Of a stretch of 64,000 nucleotides of DNA, positions 37,501-45,375 are shown one piece after another; position 1 is the stretch's first letter, and every line of letters begins with the position of its first letter. The position numbers and the translations under genes are program-made. A model generated the notes under the pieces. The model was not told where the DNA came from, ran no database searches, and worked only from the letters and a program-made list of their open reading frames with translations. Origin of the DNA: Acerihabitans sp047324305 (GTDB taxonomy: Bacteria; Pseudomonadota; Gammaproteobacteria; Enterobacterales; Enterobacteriaceae); assembly GCF_047324305.1 (NCBI RefSeq), contig NZ_CP178740.1, positions 2,604,001-2,668,000 of the forward strand, in the 5' to 3' direction.

Positions 37501-38807
37501 TAAGCCCGGACGGGGTATTAACGGCCCGGGGGCGCGAGATGCTGCAAAACGCCGCGCCGGTGACATGGCGTCGCATTCTTGACCTGCCGCCTGCTATGCA
37601 ACAGCGTATCCTGGGTCCTTCCTACCCGGGGACATTAAGCCATACCGGCCTTGCTTCTCCTGCAGCGGATAACGCTCATCGCGTCCTGGCGCTTTTTCCC
37701 CGGCAATCCGATTTGCTCCTGGCAAAAGAACATGCCCATTTCAATGACATATGGCATCGATGGGCAGCCGGCGGGAGCAGCCACGAACAGCGCGGCAATG
37801 CGGTGGTAACATTGCAGTTCTGCCTGCGAGATAACCTGAAGGAACTTGATTTAAGGGGGTTGGGCCTGAGGTCTTTACCCACGGCATTACCGCCACAGGT
37901 GGTGAAACTGAAGCTTAGCCACAATGAGCTGCGACACTTTCAAGGCGTTCCGCTGCCCAATTTAACGCACCTGGATATCAGCCATAATCGTTTTAGCCTG
38001 TTACCCCGGGTGCAGGCGGATAAGCTGGAAACCCTTATCGTCCATCACAACCAGTTACAAAAACTTCCCGCCACGCAGGCGCCGAACTTGTCCGAACTTG
38101 ACGTCAGCTATAACGAGATTAATATGGTCAACCTGATTAGCCATGGGAAATTGATGTCGTTAAAACTTAATAATAATGAATTAACCACGTTACCCGACAT
38201 TAGCCAGCTGAAATTAAAAAGTCTTTACCTGGACCATAATTTTCTGACCGAGTTGCCCCGGTTACCGGAGACGTTAACTATTTTCAGCGCCGCGAATAAT
38301 ATTTTAGCGCAGGGAATGGCGGTATTACCGCACAAATTAACCAATCTGGATCTTAGCTTTAATTTAATCAACAAAATACCCCAGCAATGGCAGTTCAGCC
38401 AGTTGTTGCATCTGAAACTCAATAACAACCAGATAAGTGATATACAGCGGCTATTGCCGCCAACGCTGATTACCTTGTCGGCAAACCACAACTTTATCAT
38501 GGAACTGCCGCCAACCTGGCCACCTAAAATAAGGTTTATAGGGCTACAGCATAATGATATCACCACGTTGGCAAACACCCACTTCCCGCCCGGGCTGCGG
38601 CTGATCAACCTGAACCAAAACCATATCCAGTCCCTGTCTGAAAACTTGCCCGCCGGCATAAAAAAGATTTTCATCGCCGACAATAAATTGAAAGCCATTA
38701 TGACCAACGTGCCGCGTGACCTGGAGCTTATCGACGTTAGCAAGAATATGATTAAGCAGCGCCCCGCGCATTTGCCCGTCGAGGTGGAATTTATCAATAC
38801 CCCTTAG
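34581..38807 (+). CDS. 1,408-residue effector-like protein with carboxy-terminal LRR domain
   Basis: A large soluble protein with no Sec signal and no membrane anchor. Residues 1-160 are low-complexity and charged. Residues about 200-670 are mostly helical and unassigned. Residues about 675-760 (KFLLSLVPFHDCLTGLEEG, CLTDAFSLVPLAGQGVALSARF) match the helical module of DUF6543 dermonecrotic-toxin-like proteins and the corresponding part of the 1,936-residue protein at 12392. Residues about 845-875 (LAGQDVYVRFNPETGEAFGKKYQL) resemble the beta element that follows it. From residue 1086 to the end run about 15 LRRs of 20-23 residues with the pattern LxxLxLxxNxL, for example LVKLKLSHNEL-like and LMSLKLNNNELTTLP. 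No catalytic NEL domain follows: the LRR array is the very end. An effector-like role is inferred from architecture only. Confidence 0.75.
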   Translation: MPQCPLASRNCIGIYHNKTAITVADQKYQRQIIRYLSEHPGDPLKRARADLLLQSLLFITNITAHTSTRILPPVAHKKNTHSPVSPAAPLAAERQTGNAGDRRHYWHASLILARTDAKAGEGGILPAMVNPAWIKSGDAEMGRGDVIAGRSTLARRQRRHTALKTRHDHGINLRGPSGVDDPAANKVKAQTRRITAWLIKERLAAVDDVANHIYPLINRCIDSLQDNPGILPSLARELSKPSGDFGSYRAELLSEKQQQRIFSQWLDAVVFKPGIGEFIARALVCDRSGDDENPPSRTAIRHLFSAIEAELAAPATAQEDAASPDAGQALSQSAQRYILDNVVFADMPTLRFYNETAPFAGMDVGSVEWVYLHAGLRYADSLALDGSLLSKEELLQLGYSLEEMLSAAVIDAEVLFLFDAPARIFYSRQQRLPATERQVENIFHGTNASSVALEAFFAAGEKYKNDHNPAEILLSALGKYQTRTALSPDLAQATALFQSQNEDIAAKYAVVDALMLSRLLEDRASVASEFIAGAAVRLISAKFSAFKSLKHLMGARHIPRHAYSIALLPEVDLLAASVGSEIRIFALRPSQAGYSLERVDKITAHYYALMTDPTTARKDPDYQLEIYEKAVNAPLMKSAGDTLGPLIENLVMRHKQRLLDQLHQFGFEETSWEKTQKFLLSLVPFHDCLTGLEEGRREAIIPCLTDAFSLVPLAGQGVALSARFAQRGAMGGIVALRASLGALVVRASFRETLRRAGTDVVHFAVLPASRELNRQAMISLGLTAIRAMDPGVELAGFAGARTFKQLVSIAEFMNGRLPVWQKIRLGLEQRLPPVMAPPATPVIMARLAGLDKELPVVKLGGDKLAGQDVYVRFNPETGEAFGKKYQLALGNILQAIPLPMAKRLRNILEQGMGGRGAPGAGKAFAAASSGQPYAWVTAQHLAAWVENAIGPLPTTTLALIARWRISVRQWRGYVSPDGVLTARGREMLQNAAPVTWRRILDLPPAMQQRILGPSYPGTLSHTGLASPAADNAHRVLALFPRQSDLLLAKEHAHFNDIWHRWAAGGSSHEQRGNAVVTLQFCLRDNLKELDLRGLGLRSLPTALPPQVVKLKLSHNELRHFQGVPLPNLTHLDISHNRFSLLPRVQADKLETLIVHHNQLQKLPATQAPNLSELDVSYNEINMVNLISHGKLMSLKLNNNELTTLPDISQLKLKSLYLDHNFLTELPRLPETLTIFSAANNILAQGMAVLPHKLTNLDLSFNLINKIPQQWQFSQLLHLKLNNNQISDIQRLLPPTLITLSANHNFIMELPPTWPPKIRFIGLQHNDITTLANTHFPPGLRLINLNQNHIQSLSENLPAGIKKIFIADNKLKAIMTNVPRDLELIDVSKNMIKQRPAHLPVEVEFINTP

Positions 38808-38824
38808 CGGCAGGGCGTGCGCCT

Positions 38825-40330
38825 CTATTTTATCGCGCCCTGCGCTGTTTCCCAGCCCCCGCCCAGCGCCCGGAACAGCATCACCTGATCGTCGGCCAGT
38901 TGCGCCTGCGACTGCGCCAGGGCGGCGTCGCTGTCGGCCAGGCTGCGTTCCGCGTCCAGTACATCCAGATAGCCTATTTTGCCGCTGGCGTACAGCCGGC
39001 GGGTTTTTTCCGCCACGTCACGGGTTTCTTTACCCGCAGCGCGCAGCGCCTGGTAGCGGTCCAGTTCCCGGGCGTAGTTATTCAGGGCGGTCTCCACTTC
39101 CCGCAGCGCGGTCAGGACGGAACCGTCAAAGCGGGCCAGACTGGCTTTTGTGGCCGCCTGGGACTGGGCGATGCGCGCCTGCGCCACGCCATTATTGGGG
39201 ATCGTCCAGGAAATCAGCGGTCCAAGGCTCCAGCCATAGGTATCTTTTTCGCCGATGCCGTTCATCAAGCCGGCGGAGCTGCCCGCCAGGCCCAGGGTGA
39301 TTTTGGGATAGAGATCGGCCATCGCCACGCCGACCCGGGCGGTGGCGGCGGCCAACTGACGCTCGTTCTGGCGGATATCCGGACGGCGGCGCAGGAGCGC
39401 GGCGCCGTCCCCCATCGGGATAAGCCGGCTGAGGCGGGGCGGCGTCACGCAGTCGGCGACATCATGCGGAAAATCCTGCGGCAGCGCCCCGGTAAGGGTG
39501 GCCAGACGGTAGAGCGCGTTCTGGCGCTGGGCCAGCAGTGGCGGCAGGGTAGCCGTGAGCTGTTGCAACTGCGCGCGGGCGCGTACGGTATCCAGTTCAC
39601 CGGTGCGGCCCGCCTGTAGCAGCCGGCCGGTTAACGCCACCGATTGACGCTGCAGGTCGATAGAACGCCGGGCGGTTTGCAGCCGCAGGCCGGTGGCGCA
39701 GATCTCGGCATAGGCGCGGGCGGTGTTCGCCGCCACGTTGATTCTGACCAGATCAAGGGCCGCCCGGGCCGCCTCGCTGTCGGCGTTGGCGGCCTCGATG
39801 GCGCGCTGGATCTGGCCGAACAAATCCAGCTGATAGGACAAGTTCAGGCCGCTGTCGTAGTGCCAGGCGTTATCCGGCACATAACCCGGCTGCAATTCGG
39901 ACAGCCCGGACGGATGGCCGTAATAAGGCCTGGCGTTAACGCCGAGCGTGGGATTTTGCGCGCTGCCGGCTTCCCTGAGCAAGGCCTGCTCCCGCTCAAG
40001 ATTGGCCATGGCGACACGCAGATCGGTATTACGCGCCAGCGCCTGGGCCACCAGGCGGTCAAGCCTGGCATCCCGGTAAAGCTGCCACCAGCGGTCCGGC
40101 AGCGGTTGGGCGCTGGCCGGCGCGGCTCCGGCCTGCGCCGGGGCGTTCGTTTTTTCATCCACCAGCGGCAGGCTGCCGGCGCGGGTGACCAGCGTTGATG
40201 CGGGAGCCCGGTAGTCCGGCCCGACCGGTTGTAACGAGCAGGCGTTCAGGCCGGCCAGGGCCAGCACTATGGCGCAGGCCGGCCCGAACGGAAATTTTTG
40301 ATATCCGGCAATCATGGCTTGCATCGGCAT
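38825..40330 (-). CDS. outer-membrane efflux lipoprotein (NodT/MdtP type)
   Basis: A 501-residue TolC-like outer-membrane factor. The signal peptide ends in the lipobox LNAC, so Cys31 is the likely lipidated residue. The family pattern GPDYRAPA and the two repeated coiled halves follow (LDLVRINVAANTARAYAEICATGLRLQTARRSI in the first, SLARFDGSVLTALREVETALNNYAREL in the second). The ATG at 40330 lies 8 nt after AAGGA, itself within the end of the hlyD-like gene, and the intergenic gap is only 2 nt. It is the last gene of the marR-fusC-duf1656-hlyD-omf operon and supplies the exit duct. Confidence 0.9.
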   Translation of the reverse strand: MPMQAMIAGYQKFPFGPACAIVLALAGLNACSLQPVGPDYRAPASTLVTRAGSLPLVDEKTNAPAQAGAAPASAQPLPDRWWQLYRDARLDRLVAQALARNTDLRVAMANLEREQALLREAGSAQNPTLGVNARPYYGHPSGLSELQPGYVPDNAWHYDSGLNLSYQLDLFGQIQRAIEAANADSEAARAALDLVRINVAANTARAYAEICATGLRLQTARRSIDLQRQSVALTGRLLQAGRTGELDTVRARAQLQQLTATLPPLLAQRQNALYRLATLTGALPQDFPHDVADCVTPPRLSRLIPMGDGAALLRRRPDIRQNERQLAAATARVGVAMADLYPKITLGLAGSSAGLMNGIGEKDTYGWSLGPLISWTIPNNGVAQARIAQSQAATKASLARFDGSVLTALREVETALNNYARELDRYQALRAAGKETRDVAEKTRRLYASGKIGYLDVLDAERSLADSDAALAQSQAQLADDQVMLFRALGGGWETAQGAIK

Positions 40331-40332
40331 GG

Positions 40333-41256
40333 CTAGCGTCCTTGCGCGACGGGATGGAGGTTAATGATGCCGCTGGACGACCCCGCCACCTCCACGGTAA
40401 CCGTCTCGCCGGCTACCAGCCGCTGATCCGGCGCTAAAGCGCCGATTTTCACCCGTACGGGGATACGCTGCGCCAGCCTTACCCAGTTAAAGGTCGGGTT
40501 CACGCTGGGCAGCAGGTTATCGCCGGTCAGCCGATCGCGTTCGGCAATGCCGGCGGCGATGCTTTCCACCGTACCCTTGAACGGCCCATTGCCGCCCATG
40601 GGGATAACCCGGACCGGATCGCCAAGGTGAATGCGCGGCAGCTTGGTTTCCTCAAAATAACCCTCGACGTAAAACGATCCGGTATCCACCAGCGCCATCA
40701 CCGGTTTGCCGGTGGTGGCATAGCTGCCCTGGCGCAGATCAAGATTGGTCACCATGCCGTCGACCGGCGAACGCACCTGGGCCCGCTGCAGGTTCAGCCG
40801 GGCGCTGTCCAGCGCGACCTCGGCCTGGGCCAGGGCGTTTTGCGCCTGGTCGAGCTGGGTGCGGGTGCGTTCCCGTTCCTCCTGCGGGATCAGCGTGCCC
40901 AACTGAGCATTGCGCTTGTCCTCGCGCTGGGCCTGGGCGATGGCGATGCGCTGGGAGTTAAGGCCGACTTCCGCCTGCCGCACCGCCAGTTCATAGCGGC
41001 TGCGATCCACCACGAATAACAATGCGCCGGCCGCCACGCGCTGGTTATCATGCACCGCCACCTCGGTCACCAGGCCGGAAACATCCGGCGCGATGGGCAC
41101 CACGTTGGCGCGCACCCGGCCGTCCCGGGTCCAGGGGGCCAGTTCATAATGATCCCATAGCTGCAATACCGCCCAAATGGCCGCCAGCGTCACCAGCAGG
41201 GTAATCAATACGCGGATCGCTTGCCGCGAACGTAAGGCAAAAGTGTCGGATTTCAT
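40333..41256 (-). CDS. HlyD-family periplasmic adaptor subunit (AaeA/MdtN-like)
   Basis: A 307-residue membrane-fusion protein. It has an amino-terminal anchor (RVLITLLVTLAAIWAVLQLW), then DGRVRANVVPIAPDVSGLVTEVAVHDNQRVAAGALLFVVD, the lipoyl/barrel-sandwich start. A coiled hairpin follows (residues about 85-150), and the second lipoyl half is RAQVRSPVDGMVTNLDLRQGSYATTGKPVMALVD. It closely parallels AaeA, the adaptor of the p-hydroxybenzoate efflux system. It sits 6 nt after the DUF1656 gene and 2 nt before the outer-membrane factor gene. Confidence 0.92.
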   Translation of the reverse strand: MKSDTFALRSRQAIRVLITLLVTLAAIWAVLQLWDHYELAPWTRDGRVRANVVPIAPDVSGLVTEVAVHDNQRVAAGALLFVVDRSRYELAVRQAEVGLNSQRIAIAQAQREDKRNAQLGTLIPQEERERTRTQLDQAQNALAQAEVALDSARLNLQRAQVRSPVDGMVTNLDLRQGSYATTGKPVMALVDTGSFYVEGYFEETKLPRIHLGDPVRVIPMGGNGPFKGTVESIAAGIAERDRLTGDNLLPSVNPTFNWVRLAQRIPVRVKIGALAPDQRLVAGETVTVEVAGSSSGIINLHPVAQGR

Positions 41257-41262
41257 CGTAGG

Positions 41263-41472
41263 TTATCGCTGCAAAAGATACGTGACATGGGTAATCCCAT
41301 AAAGTAAAAGGAAATAAACGGCGATATCGAACAAGGCCGGATGCCAGACCCAGCGATAAAAACCGCCCATCGCCAGCAGGCGCCGTACCGCCCAGAATAG
41401 CCCCAGCGCGGCCAGTGCCAGCACCATCAGCCAGGGGAAAAAGAGACCATAAAAACTGGCTTCGCCAATCAT
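41263..41472 (-). CDS. DUF1656 small membrane protein (AaeX-like)
   Basis: A 69-residue protein with two membrane segments (FYGLFFPWLMVLALAALGLFWAV and HPALFDIAVYFLLLYGITHV), matching the AaeX family that accompanies FUSC/HlyD efflux pairs. Its start overlaps the end of the FUSC gene by four bases (ATGA), and the hlyD-like gene starts 6 nt later. The function of AaeX-type proteins is not established. Confidence 0.9.
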   Translation of the reverse strand: MIGEASFYGLFFPWLMVLALAALGLFWAVRRLLAMGGFYRWVWHPALFDIAVYFLLLYGITHVTYLLQR

Positions 41473-43571
41473 GGCGCCTCCTCCTTAACGTTCAGGGCGA
41501 CGGGGGCGTCGGGGAACAGGTTATTGCGCAGCCCCACCAGGGCGGAAATGGCGCTGCGCCACTGCGGGGTGGGTTCCGGCATGTCGAGCATCGTGCCCAG
41601 CGCCTGGTCGACGGCGCGATGCAACGACACGGCGGGCAGGTTTTCCGCCGAGCGGAACAACTGGGACAACTGGGCGAGCAGCGCGCCGAAGTCCACCGCC
41701 GGAAAATGCCGCCGCGCCTGCTGCAGCGCGATGATATTCACCCCCAGGCGCAGATCGCGCAGGGTTTCCCTGGCGACGCTATGGTGCCGGTTGGTTTCGC
41801 CCTGGGCGATGCGCGTCACCAGCAGGCCGATGCGATCGATCATCCTGACGGCAAAAATTTGCAGCTGCTGCGCTTTTACGCCCCTGGCCATCGCCACCAG
41901 GTCGCGGCGTATTGCCCGGCGGATACGGCGCGCGCTCCAGTCGGCGCCGACCGAGCGAAATAACCGGGTTACCCGCGCCGCCACGAAGGTTCCCAATAAC
42001 TGGGCGGTGGTGCTGTTGATAAAGCTGGTGACGTCCGCATGGGCGGTATCATGCAGCGACAGGGTGCCCGCCACGCCGAACAGCAGCGGCAGCGCCACCA
42101 TAAGCAGGGCCGGGCGGGCGCTGTAGCAGCCCAGCACCAGGAACAGCGGCGCGCATATCAGTACCAGCATGCCGAAGTCATGTACCGCGGGCAGCAGCAC
42201 CAGAATATAAATCGCCGATATGGGAGCCGACAGGAAGGTGTATTTAAGGAAATTATTGATGGCGGGCACCGGATCGTCCATGACGGCGAAAAAGCTGCAA
42301 AACACCGCCGCCATCATGGCCGCGGTGGCGCCGTCGGCCCAGCCGATTTGGATCCAAAACACGCAACACAGGCCGATGGCGATAAAGGCCGCCAGCGACG
42401 AAAGCAGCGCCATGCCAAGATCCCGATGCAGCACCCGGTTGCCGACGGCGGCCAGGCGGCGCCTGGGCATGACGCCGAGCCGCATGGCGGTGGCGATATC
42501 CTGGCGCAGCACTATGCACTCCTGCCATTTCATCACCAGTTCTTCCAGATAGCTGACCAGCGAAATGCGCAACGCCCGCGACCACGGGCTGTGATTACCG
42601 CCGGATTCCAGCCGTGTTGCCGATTCCCTCAGCGCCAGGCGCTGGTCGTGATACTCCGCCGGGGTGAGCCGGACCTCGACGCCGGCCATTAGCGGTTCGT
42701 TGGCCGCCAGCCAGGCGCTGATTTGACGTTGCACCGCCAGCACATCGGGGCTCCAGCCGCCTTCCGCCCGATACAGCGCCTGCAGGCGATCCTCCACCCC
42801 GGAGAGCGTGGGGATCAGTTCCGCCACCCGGTCCTGCATGGTACGCATAGCGCCCGCCGTCCAGGCCAGATTGCCGGTATCAAACGGGATATGGGTGGCC
42901 AGCAGCCGCAGTTGGGTAATATCCACCGACAGGCGCAGGCGCGCCGCGGAAGTGGCGCCGTCCTCCCCTGCGGTAGGAGGAAGCGGCGCCGGGGCGGAAA
43001 AAATATCCTTCAGCCAGCGCCGGGTATCGGTTAAGGTTTTGTCCAGCAGGCCCATGACGCTGCCCGTCAAGCCTGCCGGCAGCACCACGCTGTGTACCAG
43101 GGTGGCGCATAAAATCCCCAGGCAGATTTCCTCCACCCGGGTGATGGCGGTATTAAAGATCAAATCCGGGGTCTGTACCGATGGAAAACCGATCAGCGCC
43201 GCCGTGTAGCCGGCCAGCATAAAGGCGTAGGAGCGCGGGGTTCTGTCGAGCAGGGAAATAAACAGGCAGACGCTGACCCACAGCGCCATGGCCAGCACCA
43301 GCAGCACCGGCGCGTTGGACAGGGCGGGAATGATAAATACCGTGGCGGTGCTGCCGATAAACGTGCCGCACAGGCGGTAGACCGCCTTCGATCGCACCAT
43401 GCCGGCCAGCGGCTGGCTGACCACATAGACCGTCATCATCGACCAGAAGGTATTGGGCAGCCCGGCGCGGCTGGACAAATAGAGTGCCATCATCGCCGCC
43501 GTAAAGCTTTTCAGCGAATAAATCATTTCCGCGCGGGAAAACAGCCTCAAGGCAGGCAACGTCATGGTCAT
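41469..43571 (-). CDS. FUSC-family efflux transporter (AaeB/MdtO-like)
   Basis: A 700-residue inner-membrane transporter. Two hydrophobic blocks of about six helices each (residues about 10-180 and 370-520, for example AAFIAIGLCCVFWIQIGWADGATAAMMAAVFCSFFA) flank cytoplasmic helical domains. The amino-terminal segment FTAAMMALYLSSRAGLPNTFWSMMTVYVVSQPLAGMVRSKA is the FUSC signature also seen in AaeB. The start at 43571 shares one base with the marR stop (TGATG), and its 3' end overlaps the DUF1656 start. With the adaptor and outer-membrane lipoprotein it makes a complete tripartite pump, probably for aromatic acids or similar toxic organics. Confidence 0.9.
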   Translation of the reverse strand: MTMTLPALRLFSRAEMIYSLKSFTAAMMALYLSSRAGLPNTFWSMMTVYVVSQPLAGMVRSKAVYRLCGTFIGSTATVFIIPALSNAPVLLVLAMALWVSVCLFISLLDRTPRSYAFMLAGYTAALIGFPSVQTPDLIFNTAITRVEEICLGILCATLVHSVVLPAGLTGSVMGLLDKTLTDTRRWLKDIFSAPAPLPPTAGEDGATSAARLRLSVDITQLRLLATHIPFDTGNLAWTAGAMRTMQDRVAELIPTLSGVEDRLQALYRAEGGWSPDVLAVQRQISAWLAANEPLMAGVEVRLTPAEYHDQRLALRESATRLESGGNHSPWSRALRISLVSYLEELVMKWQECIVLRQDIATAMRLGVMPRRRLAAVGNRVLHRDLGMALLSSLAAFIAIGLCCVFWIQIGWADGATAAMMAAVFCSFFAVMDDPVPAINNFLKYTFLSAPISAIYILVLLPAVHDFGMLVLICAPLFLVLGCYSARPALLMVALPLLFGVAGTLSLHDTAHADVTSFINSTTAQLLGTFVAARVTRLFRSVGADWSARRIRRAIRRDLVAMARGVKAQQLQIFAVRMIDRIGLLVTRIAQGETNRHHSVARETLRDLRLGVNIIALQQARRHFPAVDFGALLAQLSQLFRSAENLPAVSLHRAVDQALGTMLDMPEPTPQWRSAISALVGLRNNLFPDAPVALNVKEEAP

Positions 43572-44062
43572 CAGGCCGGCGTGTTGATTAGCGCGTCGTC
43601 CAGGGACGAAGATCCGTTGATACCCAGCCGCCGTTCCAGCAGGCAAAAAGTCCGCAGGCATGCGTCAATGTCCGCCTGCGGCACGTCCTCGAACAGCGTG
43701 GCGCGAAAGTCGTTCAGCATCGCCTCGATCCGTATCTGGATAGCGCTGCCCGCCGGCGTCAGGTGCAGAACCTTGGCGCGCTTGTCCACCAGGTCGTCCT
43801 GGCGCAACACCAGCCCGGCATCCACCAGTTGGTTGAGCGAGCGCACCAGGGAGGGGCCCTCGATCCCTAGTTCTTCCGACAGCCCGCCGGGACGTATCCC
43901 TTCGGGATGACGGCCTATCAGCACCAGCGGCCAGGCCATGGCGGAGGAGAGTCCCAGCGGCGCGACCAGTTTATCCGCCTTGGCCCGATAGGCCCGTTGT
44001 AGCTGGCCCAGGGCCATGGTCATCGCCATCAGCGCCTGCGCGCGGGTTTTCGGCATAGTCAT
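43571..44062 (-). CDS. MarR/SlyA-like regulator of the FUSC efflux operon
   Basis: A 163-residue winged-helix protein resembling SlyA. Its core is SSAMAWPLVLIGRHPEGIRPGGLSEELGIEGPSLVRSLNQLVDAGLVLRQDDLVDKRAKVLHLTPAG. The frame is open up to an ATG at 44125, but a shorter start at 44062 is preferred because it leaves the palindrome at 44087-44100 upstream as a possible operator and gives the normal family length. It is the first gene of the operon, overlapping the FUSC gene by one base. Repression of the pump relieved by an aromatic ligand is the expected mode. Confidence 0.85.
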   Translation of the reverse strand: MTMPKTRAQALMAMTMALGQLQRAYRAKADKLVAPLGLSSAMAWPLVLIGRHPEGIRPGGLSEELGIEGPSLVRSLNQLVDAGLVLRQDDLVDKRAKVLHLTPAGSAIQIRIEAMLNDFRATLFEDVPQADIDACLRTFCLLERRLGINGSSSLDDALINTPA

Positions 44063-44086
44063 CGCTATCGTTAGTATGTAATTAGG

Positions 44087-44100
44087 TAGTTTGCTAACTA
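44087..44100. promoter_or_regulatory. candidate MarR operator
   Basis: The inverted repeat TAGTT-TGCT-AACTA lies 25 nt upstream of the preferred marR start, in AT-rich DNA shared with the divergent gene at 44246. Size and symmetry suit a SlyA/MarR-type autoregulatory site. Identification rests on position and symmetry only. Confidence 0.4.
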
Positions 44101-44245
44101 TATGGTGATCAGGGGCATGCGTCAACGGATCGGCCGCTTTTCGTTATGCAGTCTTTGCCGATTCGGGACTAGGTTTATTACCCATACATAGTGATCATAG
44201 CTATCCACTAACGCGTTGTTGCGTACTGATAAGGATGACTACGCC

Positions 44246-45355
44246 ATGCCAGATCCGTTATTAACCGGCCATGTATTGGGAGAGGCGGCCTGCCTGCACG
44301 CCGTTGATGATGGGCCGCCGGAAACGCCTCGCTTTTCGCTTGATCATTTTATCCTGAAGACCTATGTGCAGCCCTGCCGCTACGGCGCATATCGCCTTTA
44401 TCACGGCATGCGCTGGTTTGAACATGCCGATACCGCTTCCCTTAGCGCGCGCATCCATTTTACCCGCTGTCTGGTCGATCGCATCATTGCCATGGACTTG
44501 CCCAGGCAACAGCCGCTAACCCTGATTTCACTGGGTGCCGGCGGACTTTTGGCGGAATATGTCATCAGCCGGTTATTAACCGATAAGGGATTTACGCATC
44601 TTCGCTGGCGCTGCATCGACGTTATGTATGCCCATGAGGATTTTGCCGACGCCATCAGGGTTTTCCGTGAATGCACCGGCTCTTGCATCGAGACTTTTTC
44701 CACCGAGCGGGCGTATCTTGATCCTATGGCGGGCGCGGGGGCTTGGGCGGCAGGCGACAGGGACGACGGCGCCGCCATTGTGCTGTCCATGGCGCCGCCG
44801 GCGATAGCGATGAAAGATTTGACGCCGTCGCAGGAAAAACAATTGGCGGGCCAGGTCTGTATGCGCGGGCATATTACCGAAGAGCTGGACGAAGCCAACT
44901 GTGTGAATATTATTTTCGCACTAAACAATAATATAGACAGCTATTATCAAGAATTAACGGCTGTGCTCAAAGGCAGTAATAAACTTATCTGGCTTAATTG
45001 TATACTAAAATGCTCTGTGAATGACCAAGGGCATTATGATATGGTCTCCAGCGCTGATACATACGCCGATGTCATTTATAACAGGCTGACAACGCAATTA
45101 CATCAGCTCTGGAAAAGCGCGCGCCTTCGCACCGCCGGGGCGCCGGGCGATGCCGTCCCCGTGCTTAGCCTGTCGCAGATCATTATAGCGGCGGGGTTGC
45201 TAAGAACACGATGGCCGCCATTAAGGGTCATCCACAAGCTGTTTTTATTCAACGATTATGATATCGCGTTGAGCGGGCTGCGCGCCTTTTTTCGCGACGG
45301 CAGCCGGTCAACGTTATTTGCTTCTTTTGAGAATAATACCGCGGAGTTTGCCTAA
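44246..45355 (+). CDS. unrecognised protein with Rossmann-like glycine motif
   Basis: A 369-residue soluble protein I cannot assign. Around residues 95-140 it has LTLISLGAGGLLAEYVISRLL followed by LRWRCIDVMYAHEDFADAI. A strand, a glycine-rich turn and then an acidic residue at the end of the next strand resemble a SAM- or nucleotide-binding Rossmann fold. It is rich in cysteines (about ten). The ATG at 44246 has AAGGA about 10 nt upstream; an in-frame TTG at 44216 lies before that site. The last third becomes more AT-rich. It is divergent from the marR efflux operon and convergent with the GH105 gene. It could be a methyltransferase-like enzyme or a secreted protein; neither is shown. Confidence 0.6.
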   Translation: MPDPLLTGHVLGEAACLHAVDDGPPETPRFSLDHFILKTYVQPCRYGAYRLYHGMRWFEHADTASLSARIHFTRCLVDRIIAMDLPRQQPLTLISLGAGGLLAEYVISRLLTDKGFTHLRWRCIDVMYAHEDFADAIRVFRECTGSCIETFSTERAYLDPMAGAGAWAAGDRDDGAAIVLSMAPPAIAMKDLTPSQEKQLAGQVCMRGHITEELDEANCVNIIFALNNNIDSYYQELTAVLKGSNKLIWLNCILKCSVNDQGHYDMVSSADTYADVIYNRLTTQLHQLWKSARLRTAGAPGDAVPVLSLSQIIIAAGLLRTRWPPLRVIHKLFLFNDYDIALSGLRAFFRDGSRSTLFASFENNTAEFA

Positions 45356-45375
45356 GCGAGCGGCAATGGCCGGGT

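Noticed and set aside
37800..38807. NEL ubiquitin-ligase domain with the LRRs of the 1,408-residue protein
   Set aside because: The LRR array runs to the last residues, and no NEL catalytic CxD-type segment follows it.
38810..38843. Terminator formed by GCAGGGCG and CGCCCTGC between the LRR giant and the efflux lipoprotein gene
   Set aside because: The arms are 18 nt apart, one overlaps the end of the efflux gene, and no T-run follows. Too weak to annotate.
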